Source: Gammaproteobacteria bacterium
GTDB taxonomy: Bacteria > Pseudomonadota > Gammaproteobacteria > Pseudomonadales > Pseudomonadaceae
NCBI GenBank assembly: GCA_023475025.1
Contig: JAMCWB010000003.1
Coordinates: forward strand, 1 to 53,105
Reading direction: 5' to 3'
DNA: 53,105 nucleotides
Shown in pieces: positions 18,726 through 27,042 of the stretch; the first letter of the stretch is position 1; each line of letters begins with the position of its first letter. The notes under the pieces are model-generated. The model worked only from the letters and a program-made list of their open reading frames with translations. It was not told the origin of the DNA and searched no databases. The translations under genes and the position numbers were made by a program.

Positions 18726-19793
18726 ATGCGCCCAGCCCACGCCCTGATCGACCTTGCCGCCCTGCGCCACAACTACCAGTTGGCCAAATCCCTGTCTGGC
18801 CGCAAGGCATTGGCGGTGATCAAGGCCAATGCCTACGGTCACGGTGCAGTGGAAGCGGCAGCGACCCTGGCCGACCTGGCCGATGGTTTTGCCGTGGCCT
18901 GCCTGGAAGAAGCGCTGGAATTGCGTCAGGCCGGCATCACCCGGCCGATCCTGCTGCTGGAAGGCTGGTTCGAGCCGGCCGAGCTGGCGCTGATCCAGCA
19001 GCATGACCTCTGGTGCGTGGTTCACCACCACGGCCAGCTGCGTGATCTGGAAGTGGCCGACATCCGCCAGCCGTTAACCGTGTGGCTGAAAATGGACAGC
19101 GGCATGCACCGGGTCGGTTTTATGCCTGATGAATATCCGCTGGTCTGGCGCCAGCTGGCGGCCAACGGCAAAGTGCACCTGCAGACGCATATGACCCACT
19201 TTGCCCGCGCCGATGAGCTCGACTGTGCCGCCACCGAGGATCAGCTGCGTCTGTTCCAGCAGACCACCGCAGCGCTGCCGGCCGCCACCAGTCTGTGCAA
19301 TTCGCCGGGGATTCTTGCCTGGCCCCAGGCCCACGGCGACTGGCTGCGCCCGGGCATCATGCTCTACGGCGCCACGCCGTTCAGCGAGGAGCAGGCCGCT
19401 GCTGACCAGTTACAGCCGGTGATGCAGCTGGACTCAAAGATCATCGCCGTACGTCAGGTTCCGGCTGGTGAGCCCATGGGCTATGGCGCGCGCTATATCA
19501 CCCGCCGCCCGACCCGGGTCGGCGTGGTCGCCATGGGCTATGCCGACGGCTACCCGCGCCATGCACCGGATGGTACTCCGGTGCTGGTCGGCGGTGAACG
19601 CACGCAACTGATCGGCCGCGTGTCCATGGATATGCTGACCATTGACCTGACTGATCTGCCCCATGCCGGACTGGGCAGCCCGGTACGCCTCTGGGGCCAC
19701 GGCCTGAATGCCAGTGAAGTGGCCAGCGCCGCCGGCACCATCGCCTACCAACTGTTCTGCAACCTGAACCGTGTGCCGCGGATTTATCGCTGA
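18726..19793 (+). CDS. Alanine racemase (Alr/DadX family)
   Basis: The enzyme interconverts L- and D-alanine with PLP. The 355-residue product has the PLP lysine Lys33 in [11 protein letters not shown] and the second catalytic Tyr in [13 protein letters not shown]. The [11 protein letters not shown] and [13 protein letters not shown] stretches close the C-terminal barrel. The ATG at 18726 starts [17 protein letters not shown], the usual N-terminus; an ATG at 18717 adds three residues. No strong ribosome site is visible for either. It could be catabolic (DadX), using alanine made by spuC, or biosynthetic; no dadA neighbour is present, so the symbol is left open. Confidence 0.9.
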   Translation: MRPAHALIDLAALRHNYQLAKSLSGRKALAVIKANAYGHGAVEAAATLADLADGFAVACLEEALELRQAGITRPILLLEGWFEPAELALIQQHDLWCVVHHHGQLRDLEVADIRQPLTVWLKMDSGMHRVGFMPDEYPLVWRQLAANGKVHLQTHMTHFARADELDCAATEDQLRLFQQTTAALPAATSLCNSPGILAWPQAHGDWLRPGIMLYGATPFSEEQAAADQLQPVMQLDSKIIAVRQVPAGEPMGYGARYITRRPTRVGVVAMGYADGYPRHAPDGTPVLVGGERTQLIGRVSMDMLTIDLTDLPHAGLGSPVRLWGHGLNASEVASAAGTIAYQLFCNLNRVPRIYR

Positions 19794-19869
19794 GCCGGCT
19801 GATTGTTGTTCATTACTGCGCCCTTGAAAGGCGAGGCGGGGCGATGCCTTGGTGTGCGAACACTCACCC

Positions 19870-19959
19870 GTCATTGCGAGGAGCAACGCGACGTGGCAAT
19901 CCAGGCACTCGTGCTGCCACACACCCTGGATCGCCACAGCCTGACGGCTTCGCGATGAC
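19870..19959. repeat. Palindromic intergenic repeat, copy 1
   Basis: The unit starts GTCATTGCGAGGAGCAACGC and ends CTTCGCGATGAC. Its two outer thirds form an imperfect inverted repeat of about 32 bases with a short variable centre. The 333-base spacer 19794-20126 between alr and the nitrilase gene holds this and the next copy and no gene. Confidence 0.8.
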
Positions 19960-20000
19960 GACGAGGCGGGGGATGTCTTTGTGCGCGCGTACTGCACCCC

Positions 20001-20089
20001 GTCATTGCGAGGAGCAACGCGACGTGGCAATCCAAACACTCGTGCTGCCATACACCATGGATCGCCACAGCCTGCGGCTTCGCGATGAC
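20001..20089. repeat. Palindromic intergenic repeat, copy 2
   Basis: This is nearly identical to the copy at 19870-19959 and in the same orientation, 41 bases further on. Differences are a few substitutions in the centre and one missing base in the right arm. The pair may have arisen by tandem duplication. Related copies lie at 36285-36402 and 48055-48292. Confidence 0.8.
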
Positions 20090-20126
20090 AATATATTGAG
20101 TCATTGCAAAGTGGGTTGATTAACAG

Positions 20127-21221
20127 CTACTTCTTGCTTTTCCTGGTTTTCTTGCGCCATTTCAGGCTGAACAGGTCGGTACGCCGATCCTTGAGATTGG
20201 TCACCGAGCCTTCACTTCGCACCAGCTTAAGGCGAGTGTAGTCAAGGTCGGAGAAGAAGATCATCTCGGTATTCGGCGTAGTCTCGTTCAGCACCGCATC
20301 ATGCGGGAAGGCAAAGTCCGAGGGTGAGAACACGGCCGACTGGGCGTACTGGATATCCAGGTTCTCGATCGAAGGCACGTTGCCGACACTGCCGCAGAGC
20401 ACGACATAGCACTCGTTCTCGATGGCCCGCGCCTGGGCGCAGTGGCGTACGCGCAGGTAACCATTCTTGGTGTCGGTCCAGAAGGGCACGAACAGCAGGT
20501 CCATGTCATCATCGGCGAGAATCCGCCCCAGTTCCGGGAATTCGACGTCATAGCAGATCAGAATGCCGACGCGCCCGGCATCGGTTTCGAACACCTGCAG
20601 CTCGTCACCGCCTTCAATCACCCAGTCACGACGTTCCTGCGGGGTGATATGCAATTTGGCCTGGCGCTCTTCGGTGCCGTCCCGGCGCAGCAGGTAAGCG
20701 ACGTTGTACAGACGGCCATCCTCGCCTTCCTCAATCATCGAGCCGGCGATGATATTGATGTTGTAACTGACCGCCATGCGCAGCATTTCACTGCGAAAAC
20801 GCTCGGTAAAGTTGCTCAGAAAGCGGATCGCTTCCAGGTCATCGCTCTGGTCACGCAGGCCCATCAGCGGCGCGTTGAACAACTCCGGGAACACCGCAAA
20901 GTCACTCTGGTAATCGGACAGGGCATCGACAAAGTATTCCACCTGCTCCAGCACATCCTCGACCGAAGCAAAGCGACGCATCTGCCACTGCACGGCGCCA
21001 ACCCGGGACTGGGTCTTGGTCGATTCCAGCAGCCGTTCTTCCGGCTCGTAGAGGATGTTGTTCCATTCCAGCAAGGTGGCATAACCGAGAGATTTCTTGT
21101 CCTCCGGCAGATAGCCGCGCATCAGACGCTTGACCTGAAAGTCATTCGACAGCTGGAACGACAGGATGGGGTCGTGGATTTCCTTGCGCGCGACCTCATC
21201 GATATATTCGGTGGGCTTCAA
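20127..21221 (-). CDS. Carbon-nitrogen hydrolase half of an interrupted bifunctional GNAT-nitrilase gene
   Basis: This open segment encodes a nitrilase-superfamily domain with the full triad: Glu in VFPELFNAPL, Lys in QAKLHITPQERR and Cys in GILICYDVEFPE. It is in the same frame as the GNAT segment upstream and separated from it only by a TAG at 21273-21275. The sequence between (AILAGGRIPGYHEHADTL) is good coding sequence that joins the two halves without a break. The only start close to this segment's beginning is a TTG at 21221 without a ribosome site; the first ATG is 33 codons in. With the TAG read through, the whole protein would be 515 residues, near the size of bifunctional GNAT/carbon-nitrogen hydrolases of pseudomonads. 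The amide substrate is unknown. Confidence 0.75.
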   Translation of the reverse strand: MKPTEYIDEVARKEIHDPILSFQLSNDFQVKRLMRGYLPEDKKSLGYATLLEWNNILYEPEERLLESTKTQSRVGAVQWQMRRFASVEDVLEQVEYFVDALSDYQSDFAVFPELFNAPLMGLRDQSDDLEAIRFLSNFTERFRSEMLRMAVSYNINIIAGSMIEEGEDGRLYNVAYLLRRDGTEERQAKLHITPQERRDWVIEGGDELQVFETDAGRVGILICYDVEFPELGRILADDDMDLLFVPFWTDTKNGYLRVRHCAQARAIENECYVVLCGSVGNVPSIENLDIQYAQSAVFSPSDFAFPHDAVLNETTPNTEMIFFSDLDYTRLKLVRSEGSVTNLKDRRTDLFSLKWRKKTRKSKK

Positions 21222-21272
21222 GGTGTCGGCGTGCTCGTGATAGCCGGGAATGCGCCCGCCAGCCAGAATGGC

Positions 21273-21275
21273 CTA
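21273..21275 (-). other. In-frame TAG separating the GNAT and nitrilase domains
   Basis: Codons around it read AAC-CTG-TAG-GCC-ATT. It is codon 134 counted from the ATG at 21674. Both sides stay in one frame (21674 to 20127 is exactly 516 codons with the final stop). It may be a nonsense mutation, a sequencing error or a leaky stop. Confidence 0.9.
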
Positions 21276-21674
21276 CAGGTTAAGCGAGCGACACAGCTCC
21301 TTGCGCGCTTCATAGAGACGCCGACCCAAGCGATGGCCGCGATACTCGGGGTCGATCAGCACATCCAGCCCGTACATGGCATCGCCATCCTCGTCATTGT
21401 GGATAATTTCCCCCTTGCCGATCAGATCCTCGTATCTGTGACGCTCGGAGAAAGTGTCGTAATCAACCAGTGCACTCAGCGCCACGCCGACCAGATGCTG
21501 GTCGTCAACAATGGCAATCTGGCCTTCAGGAAACTCCTTGATCAAGCGCTTGATGGTCTTCAGCGGCCAGGCACCACCAATGTCGTCATACACCTTGTCC
21601 ATCAGGATCTTGAGTTGCGGATAGTCATCCGCTTCCAGGTTGCGCAGATTCAAGTGCAGGTCTTCTGGATCCAT
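21273..21674 (-). CDS. GNAT N-acetyltransferase half of the interrupted bifunctional gene
   Basis: The 133-residue product has the GNAT fold: LNLRNLEADDYPQLKILMDKVY at the start, AIVDDQHLVGVALSALV in the middle strands and DVLIDPEYRGHRLGRRLYEARKELC as the acetyl-CoA pyrophosphate loop (R/Q-x-x-G-x-G/R). The ATG at 21674 has GAGG eight bases upstream; codons to 21716 are open but less likely. In related bacteria this domain is fused to the nitrilase domain that follows here after one TAG. If termination is complete, it is a free GNAT lacking its usual hydrolase partner. It is divergent from the PuuR-like regulator gene. Confidence 0.8.
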   Translation of the reverse strand: MDPEDLHLNLRNLEADDYPQLKILMDKVYDDIGGAWPLKTIKRLIKEFPEGQIAIVDDQHLVGVALSALVDYDTFSERHRYEDLIGKGEIIHNDEDGDAMYGLDVLIDPEYRGHRLGRRLYEARKELCRSLNL

Positions 21675-21838
21675 TATCCCGGCCTCGTTTGGATGAGTAG
21701 GGCCACATAATAACACCCTGCAGGGACAGCTTCTGAGTCAGGTGTTCAAGGATGCCGCGATAGCGTTGAAAATTCTGCACAGCCATGCAATGATTCGCAG
21801 CATATGCCCGCCACCCGGTCACTCTGGAGGACTGCAGC

Positions 21839-22387
21839 TTGGACGTCGGCGCTCGCCTGAAAACTATTCGCAAGCTCAAGGGACTGTCCCAACGTGAACT
21901 GGCCAAACGTGCCGGCGTCACCAACAGCACCATTTCGATGATTGAAAAGAACAGCGTCAGCCCCTCGGTCAGCTCGCTGAAAAAGGTGCTGTCCGGCATT
22001 CCGCTGTCACTGGTGGAGTTCTTTTCCCTGGAGCTGGAGCAAGACAACCAGCACCCGGTGGTCTATCGCCACAACGAATTGCTCGAGATCGGCAGTGGCG
22101 AGGTCAGTATGCAACTGGTCGGCAAGGGCGTTCCCAACCGCGCACTGGCGTTTTTGCGCGAGACCTATCCGCCCGGCGCCGACACCGGGCCGGACATGCT
22201 GCAGCATGATGGCGAAGAAGCCGGCACCATCGCGGCTGGCCGACTGGAGCTGACGGTCAATGGCGAGGTCTTCATACTGGAAAACGGCGACAGCTACTAC
22301 TTCGACAGCAGCCTGCCGCACCGCTTCAACAATCCCTTCGATGAGCCCTGCATTTTAATCAGCGCTACCACGCCGGCCAATTTCTGA
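21839..22387 (+). CDS. XRE-cupin transcriptional regulator, PuuR-like
   Basis: The 182-residue protein pairs an N-terminal XRE helix-turn-helix (about residues 5-60, GLSQRELAKRAGVTNSTISMIE) with a C-terminal cupin_2 sensor domain (about 105-180, AGTIAAGRLELTVNGEVFILENGDSYYFDSSLPHRF). This matches PuuR, the putrescine-responsive repressor. The start is TTG at 21839 with GGAGG seven bases upstream; this is the usual beginning (DVGARLKTIRK). It is divergent from the GNAT-nitrilase gene and lies close to the spu/puu genes, so control of polyamine catabolism is likely. The effector is inferred. Confidence 0.88.
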   Translation: MDVGARLKTIRKLKGLSQRELAKRAGVTNSTISMIEKNSVSPSVSSLKKVLSGIPLSLVEFFSLELEQDNQHPVVYRHNELLEIGSGEVSMQLVGKGVPNRALAFLRETYPPGADTGPDMLQHDGEEAGTIAAGRLELTVNGEVFILENGDSYYFDSSLPHRFNNPFDEPCILISATTPANF

Positions 22388-22470
22388 TTTGCAGTCAATA
22401 GTCATTGGTATGACATGCATCAATGCACTATCGGCTTAGCGCCAACATTTGCTATCTGCATCACCAGACC

Positions 22471-22487
22471 ATACCCTTTGGAGTATT
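22471..22487 (+). promoter_or_regulatory. ATACC-type near-palindrome upstream of the flavoprotein gene
   Basis: ATACCCTTTGGAGTATT lies 23 bases before the start at 22510. It matches the motif ATACCTATAGGGGTATT at 31041-31057, upstream of the persulfide dioxygenase, at 13 of 17 positions. A shared regulator is possible. The form recalls CsoR/CstR-type ATACC-GGTAT operators. Confidence 0.35.
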
Positions 22488-22509
22488 AATCATCGGCAAG
22501 GAGTAGGTC

Positions 22510-23916
22510 ATGTCAGAGCCCCAGCAGGTTGATGTCGCGATCATTGGCGCCGGTACCGCCGGCATGTATGCGCTGCGTGAGGTGATCCGCGCGGGCAAGT
22601 CCTTTGTGCTGATTGATCAGGGCCCGCTGGGCACCACCTGCGCCCGTGTGGGCTGCATGCCCTCCAAGGTTGCCCTGCATGCAGCCGGTCTCTGGGCCAC
22701 ACGCAAGGAGATGGCTGCACAGGGCATCAGTGGTAGCGACGACTTGCAGATTGATTATCGCCAGACCTGGCAGGCCCTGCGCCAACAACGCGACCGCTTT
22801 GCTGGCAGTGCGCGCGACAAGGCAATCAAACAAGCCGGCGAGCACCTGATTATGGGCAAGGCTCGCCTGCTCAGCCCAACCCGTATCCAGGTAAGCACGG
22901 CCGAGGGCGAGCGGCTGGTCGAGGCCGGTCGCTGTATTATCGCCACCGGCTCCAGGCCCGTCAGGCCCCACTGGCTACCCAGCGCTGAGGACGGTGTTAT
23001 TACCACCGACGAACTCTTCGAACTGGATGACCTGCCGCCACGTATCGGCGTTATCGGGCTTGGCGCGGTCGGGCTGGAAATGAGCCTGGCCCTGGCCCGC
23101 CTGGGTATTCAGGTTACCGCCGCGGGTACCGGGACCTTGGCCGGCAGTGCCGATCCGGTGATTGCCCAGGCGGCCGAACAACGCTTCAGCCGGGAGTTTG
23201 ACCTCTGGCTGGGCGAACCTGCCAAACTGGAGGCCCATGGTAAGGGCTGGCGCCTGCGCGCAGGGGAGCGCACGGCAGAGGTTGATCTGGTGGTTGCCGC
23301 GCTCGGCCGGCAACTCAACAGCGACCAACTGGGCCTGGCGGATGCGGGCGTGCCGCTGGATGCCAAGGGCAAGCCAGACTGTGATCCGCAGAGCCTGCAG
23401 GTTGGTGACTTGCCACTGTTTATTGCCGGCGATGCCAATGGCGACCGGCCGCTGATGCACGAAGCCGCTGACGAAGGCGCCATGGCCGGCTTCAATGCCT
23501 GCCAGCTCCAGCCCAGCCGCTTCAAGCGCAAAACGCCGCTGGCGATTGCCTTCAGTGACCCCGACCTGTGCACGGTTGGCGCAGGTTTCGATCAACTGGA
23601 CCCCGACCAGATCCTGATTGGCAGTGCGCAAGGGAGCAGCAACGGCCGGGCGCGCATCCTGGGCGGCGAGGACAGCCTGATCCGTCTGTATGCGGACAAA
23701 CACAGCGGCCAGCTGCTGGGCGCCAGTTTACTCTGCACCGGCGGCGAACATCTGGCGCATCTGCTGGCCTGGGCGATTCAGCGTGGAGAAAGCGCACAGG
23801 ACTTGCTGGAGATGCCCTTCTACCACCCGGTCATCGAAGAAATGCTGTCCAGCGCACTGCTGGACATCGCCAAACACCTGGCCGGCAAGGATCGCCCGCT
23901 GGGCATTCCCGGCTGA
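22510..23916 (+). CDS. Dihydrolipoamide-dehydrogenase-like flavoprotein disulfide reductase
   Basis: This 468-residue protein belongs to the class I pyridine nucleotide-disulfide reductases. It has the FAD fold VDVAIIGAGTAGMYALREV (residues 6-24), the redox pair in TTCARVGCMPSK (Cys-x4-Cys), the second nucleotide fold IGVIGLGAVGLEMSLAL and the C-terminal dimerisation domain ending FYHPVIEEML, whose His-Pro-x-x-Glu supplies the acid-base pair. Thus all catalytic residues are present. The usual GGTCxNxGC is altered to GTTCARVGC. AAGGAG precedes the ATG. It is not next to dehydrogenase-complex genes, so it is probably not the housekeeping Lpd; the true disulfide substrate is unknown. Confidence 0.85.
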   Translation: MSEPQQVDVAIIGAGTAGMYALREVIRAGKSFVLIDQGPLGTTCARVGCMPSKVALHAAGLWATRKEMAAQGISGSDDLQIDYRQTWQALRQQRDRFAGSARDKAIKQAGEHLIMGKARLLSPTRIQVSTAEGERLVEAGRCIIATGSRPVRPHWLPSAEDGVITTDELFELDDLPPRIGVIGLGAVGLEMSLALARLGIQVTAAGTGTLAGSADPVIAQAAEQRFSREFDLWLGEPAKLEAHGKGWRLRAGERTAEVDLVVAALGRQLNSDQLGLADAGVPLDAKGKPDCDPQSLQVGDLPLFIAGDANGDRPLMHEAADEGAMAGFNACQLQPSRFKRKTPLAIAFSDPDLCTVGAGFDQLDPDQILIGSAQGSSNGRARILGGEDSLIRLYADKHSGQLLGASLLCTGGEHLAHLLAWAIQRGESAQDLLEMPFYHPVIEEMLSSALLDIAKHLAGKDRPLGIPG

Positions 23917-23923
23917 CAGTAGC

Positions 23924-24490
23924 CTAGCCGGGCGGGAAGCTTGCCAGGATGCGCGTCACCAGCTGCTGGATCTGCTGGTTGCGCTCACTCGGTGACAGTG
24001 GGCGCTGACGCATCAGCTCGCTGTCGCTACCGCGCCAGAGCAGTTCACCCGTCTGCGGGTGCAGCATATCGATCTGCAGGGTGACCTCATGGTAATCCAC
24101 CGAGCGCGTTTCGCTATAGACCGGGCCACCGGCCCAGCCACGCCCCCAGTAGGCTCCGAAGGAACCGCCGTGGGTAATGGTCACCACATCCTGTTTCTGC
24201 TCATTGATCAGATAGGCGCGAACCAGCAGGTCAACGCCGGTGCTGTCGGTAGCGGGACGCAGGCCGCGACTGTCGAGTTGATCGGCAACTGACTCACGAA
24301 TCCGGCTGGCCGTGATGTCTGAAGCAATACGCGGATCACCCTGTGGGCGAAACTCTACAGCCGGATCCGCCCAGTCCCAGAACTGGTCATCGAGAAAGGC
24401 GTGCGACGGGTTGTAGTCACGTTGTACCGTGCTGGTCGCCTGACAGCCCAGCAAGAACAGGAATACCGCAAGCACAGCTAGAACACGCAT
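23924..24490 (-). CDS. DUF4136-type lipoprotein
   Basis: The 188-residue protein has a type II signal peptide with lipobox FLLGC (Cys16), so it should be lipid-anchored in the envelope. The mature part matches the DUF4136 pattern: an early YNPSHAFLDDQFWDW strand, RIRESVADQLDSRGLRP, DLLVRAYL, and TLQIDMLHPQTGELLWRGSDSE. A Gly/Trp-rich loop (GGSFGAYWGRGWAGGP) sits in the middle. No biochemical function is known for the family. Its residue 17 is Gln, not Asp, so outer-membrane sorting is expected. It converges on the flavoprotein gene and diverges from pxpA. Confidence 0.82.
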   Translation of the reverse strand: MRVLAVLAVFLFLLGCQATSTVQRDYNPSHAFLDDQFWDWADPAVEFRPQGDPRIASDITASRIRESVADQLDSRGLRPATDSTGVDLLVRAYLINEQKQDVVTITHGGSFGAYWGRGWAGGPVYSETRSVDYHEVTLQIDMLHPQTGELLWRGSDSELMRQRPLSPSERNQQIQQLVTRILASFPPG

Positions 24491-24610
24491 GATTCAACCA
24501 CCTGCGAGAAAAAGAATGAGCACAGCTTATGACCCTAAACACGCTAACTGGTTCAGCGCCCGCTCGTGCCGCTACTGGCCTTGCTCGCCAAGTTGCGCAA
24601 CAATCAGGGC

Positions 24611-25363
24611 ATGAAAAAACTCCTGCTTAACTGCGATATGGGCGAAAGCCTGGGCCCCTGGGTGATGGGCCTGGATGCCGAAGTCATGCCCTATGTTGAC
24701 TGCGCCAATGTTGCCTGCGGCTTTCATGCCTCGGACCCCAGCACCATGCGCCGTACCGTACAGCTCGCGGTTCAGCACGGCGTGCAGATTGGCGCCCACC
24801 CGGCCTACCCCGATCTGGTCGGTTTCGGCCGGCGCTCGATGGCCTGCTCCCCCGCAGAGGTCGAAGACCTGGTGCTGTACCAGCTCGGTGCGCTGGATGC
24901 CATCTGCCGGGCTGAAGGTACCCGGGTTGCCTACCTGAAACCCCATGGCGCGCTATACAACGATATGTTGCGCCAGCCCGAACTGCTGCGCGCGGTGATG
25001 TCAGCCTGCGCCGCCTATGACCGGCAGTTGCCGCTGATGCTGCTGGCCCGGCGTGATAACAGCGCGGCCCAGGCGATAGCGGCTGACTACGGCCTGACCC
25101 TGTGGCTGGAAGCCTTTGCCGACCGCAGCTACACCGCCGAAGGCTTGCTGACGCCACGCAATCAGCCCGGCGCAGTGCTGCATGACCCGCAACAGATCCT
25201 TGCGCAGGCACTGACCCTGGCCCGCGGTGAAGCACTGAATGCCAGCGATGGCAGCGCCTTGCAGCTAGCCGCCGATAACCTCTGCGTGCATGGCGATAAC
25301 CCGCAATCGGTCGCTGTTGTACGCCAGATCCGCCAGGCGCTGGAGCATATAGCCCAACCATGA
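24611..25363 (+). CDS. pxpA: 5-oxoprolinase subunit A (LamB/YcsF family)
   Basis: PxpA acts with PxpB and PxpC in the ATP-dependent opening of 5-oxoproline to glutamate, a damage-repair step. The 250-residue product begins [16 protein letters not shown], the family signature, and has [24 protein letters not shown] and [12 protein letters not shown]. The ATG at 24611 is preferred; in-frame codons to 24566 add an untypical leader. Its end overlaps pxpB by ATGA, and pxpC overlaps in turn, so the three subunits are coupled. Sequence length equals the norm of about 250. Confidence 0.95.
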   Translation: MKKLLLNCDMGESLGPWVMGLDAEVMPYVDCANVACGFHASDPSTMRRTVQLAVQHGVQIGAHPAYPDLVGFGRRSMACSPAEVEDLVLYQLGALDAICRAEGTRVAYLKPHGALYNDMLRQPELLRAVMSACAAYDRQLPLMLLARRDNSAAQAIAADYGLTLWLEAFADRSYTAEGLLTPRNQPGAVLHDPQQILAQALTLARGEALNASDGSALQLAADNLCVHGDNPQSVAVVRQIRQALEHIAQP

Positions 25364-26064
25364 CGCCGCGTATCGAGCGGGTCGCCGTGGATGCACTCTG
25401 CGTGCACCTGTCTGATGCCATTGACCCTGACCTCCTGCCCTGGCTGCAAGCTGCCGACCAGGCCCTGCGTCAGCGTTTTGCCGGTTGCCTGATTGATCTG
25501 GTGCCGGCCTACACCAGCCTGCTGCTGCACTATGACCTGGTGCAGCTGAGCGAACAGCAGGCCCGCGCCTGGGCTGCAGAAGCCCTGCAGGACCTGCAAC
25601 CAGCTGCCACCCGCAGCGGCCAGCTGCATCAGCTGCCGGTCTGGTATGCGCCGGGGGTAGGCCCTGACCTGCGCGCAGTCGCCACCCGGCTTGGCTGCAG
25701 CCAGCGCGAACTGATCCGCCGTCACAGCCAACCGGTTTACCAGGTCTATGCCCTCGGCTTTGCTCCCGGGTTTGCCTACCTTGGCTTGCTTGACCCAGCG
25801 CTGGCCTTGCCGCGCCTGGCGACACCGCGGCAGCAGGTGCCAGCCGGCAGCGTGGCGATTGCTGAGCGCCAGACCGCCATTTACCCCTTGCCATCCCCCG
25901 GTGGCTGGCATTTGCTTGGTCGCATGCCCTTGCCCTTGTTCGATCCGCATACGCCGCCTTACAGCCTGCTGCAACCGGGCGACCAGGTGCAATTGGTAGC
26001 CATAGAGCGATACGAATTCATCCGTCTGGGTGGCGACCCGACACCTTGCGAGGCGCCCGCATGA
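25360..26064 (+). CDS. pxpB: 5-oxoprolinase subunit B (KipI-like)
   Basis: This 234-residue subunit carries the cyclophilin-like KipI/AHS1 fold. Diagnostic blocks are [46 protein letters not shown] and [30 protein letters not shown]. With PxpC it forms the part of the enzyme that couples ATP to ring opening. It overlaps pxpA (ATGA at 25360) and pxpC (ATGA at 26061). The family was first described through KipI, an inhibitor of a sporulation kinase in Bacillus; the 5-oxoprolinase role is the one that fits this three-gene set. Confidence 0.95.
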   Translation: MTPRIERVAVDALCVHLSDAIDPDLLPWLQAADQALRQRFAGCLIDLVPAYTSLLLHYDLVQLSEQQARAWAAEALQDLQPAATRSGQLHQLPVWYAPGVGPDLRAVATRLGCSQRELIRRHSQPVYQVYALGFAPGFAYLGLLDPALALPRLATPRQQVPAGSVAIAERQTAIYPLPSPGGWHLLGRMPLPLFDPHTPPYSLLQPGDQVQLVAIERYEFIRLGGDPTPCEAPA

Positions 26065-26978
26065 CCTTACTGCGGGTGGTGAAAACCCTCGGTCTGGCGC
26101 AGCTGCAGGATGGTGGGCGCTTCGGTTGTCGTCATCTGGGCGTCACCCAGGGCGGCCCCTTGGATTGGCTGGCGGCGGGTCTGGCCAATCGCCTGCTTGG
26201 TAATGCTGCGGATGCCTGCGTGGTGGAAATCCCCTGGGGCGGCTTCAGTGTGCGCGCCGAGCAGGACACCACCCTGGCCTTGTGCGGTGCCGATCTGGGC
26301 GCAACCCTGGACGGTAAACCCGTTAGCCACAACGCCAGCTTCAGGGTCCGCGCCGGCCAGCAACTGGATTGCCGCAGCCCGCGCAGTGGCGTCCGTGGCT
26401 ATCTGGCCACACCCGATGGCTTCAAGGCACCACGCCTGCTGGGCGCCAGTGCGACTGTGGGGCGCGAACGGCTCGGCGGCCTGCAGGGTGACGGGCGCAG
26501 CCTGCAGCTTGACGATCAGCTGTCAGCCGGGTCACGGCGCCCAGCCCCGGTATCCTTGTCGCCGGATGATTATTTCGACCTCTCCGCACCCGCCATACTG
26601 TCGATGTTGTTTGCCGCCGAGTATGCGCAGTTTTCCGGCCACAGCCTGTTCGCTGTGACCAACCACAGCTGGGCTGTGGATAACCGCGCCGACCGCATGG
26701 GTGTGCGTCTGACGGGACCGAGGCTGGTCTACCAGGGGCCAGGATTGGTTTCCACCGCCATTCCACTTGGTAGTATCCAGGTGCCACCGGACGGCCAGCC
26801 GATCATCCTGCTGCAGGATCGCCAGACCATCGGCGGCTACCCGCGGATCGGCGCATTGACCCCGCTGGCTGTTGCTCGCCTGGCGCAATGCGCACCCGGA
26901 CAACCGGTGCGGCTGCACACCCTTGGTCAGGAAGCCGCGCGGCAACAGACCCTGCTCTGGCTGCAACGACTGCAATAG
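26061..26978 (+). CDS. pxpC: 5-oxoprolinase subunit C (KipA/AHS2, biotin-dependent carboxyltransferase-like)
   Basis: The 305-residue protein is the AHS2-domain partner of PxpB. It begins [35 protein letters not shown], the normal family N-terminus, and contains ANRLLGN, VEIPWGGF, RAGQQLDCRSPRSGVRGYLA and the C-terminal PDGQPIILLQDRQTIGGYPRIG. The ATG at 26061 overlaps the pxpB stop; an in-frame codon at 26046 is less likely. Annotation as carboxyltransferase comes from similarity to urea amidolyase domains; nothing here suggests biotin. Confidence 0.94.
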   Translation: MTLLRVVKTLGLAQLQDGGRFGCRHLGVTQGGPLDWLAAGLANRLLGNAADACVVEIPWGGFSVRAEQDTTLALCGADLGATLDGKPVSHNASFRVRAGQQLDCRSPRSGVRGYLATPDGFKAPRLLGASATVGRERLGGLQGDGRSLQLDDQLSAGSRRPAPVSLSPDDYFDLSAPAILSMLFAAEYAQFSGHSLFAVTNHSWAVDNRADRMGVRLTGPRLVYQGPGLVSTAIPLGSIQVPPDGQPIILLQDRQTIGGYPRIGALTPLAVARLAQCAPGQPVRLHTLGQEAARQQTLLWLQRLQ

Positions 26979-27042
26979 CAGCTAGAATGACAGGTACCAC
27001 CGATGTGGTCGCCACTTTCACCCATCGTTTCGAGTACTGCCG

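Noticed and set aside
19870-20089. Tandem copies considered as a CRISPR array
   Set aside because: Only two copies with internal palindromes of about 90 bases and no constant-size spacers or cas genes.
20442-21710. Long plus-strand open frame of 422 codons
   Set aside because: It is exactly antisense to the GNAT-nitrilase gene, whose protein motifs are clear; the plus-strand translation has no recognisable domain.
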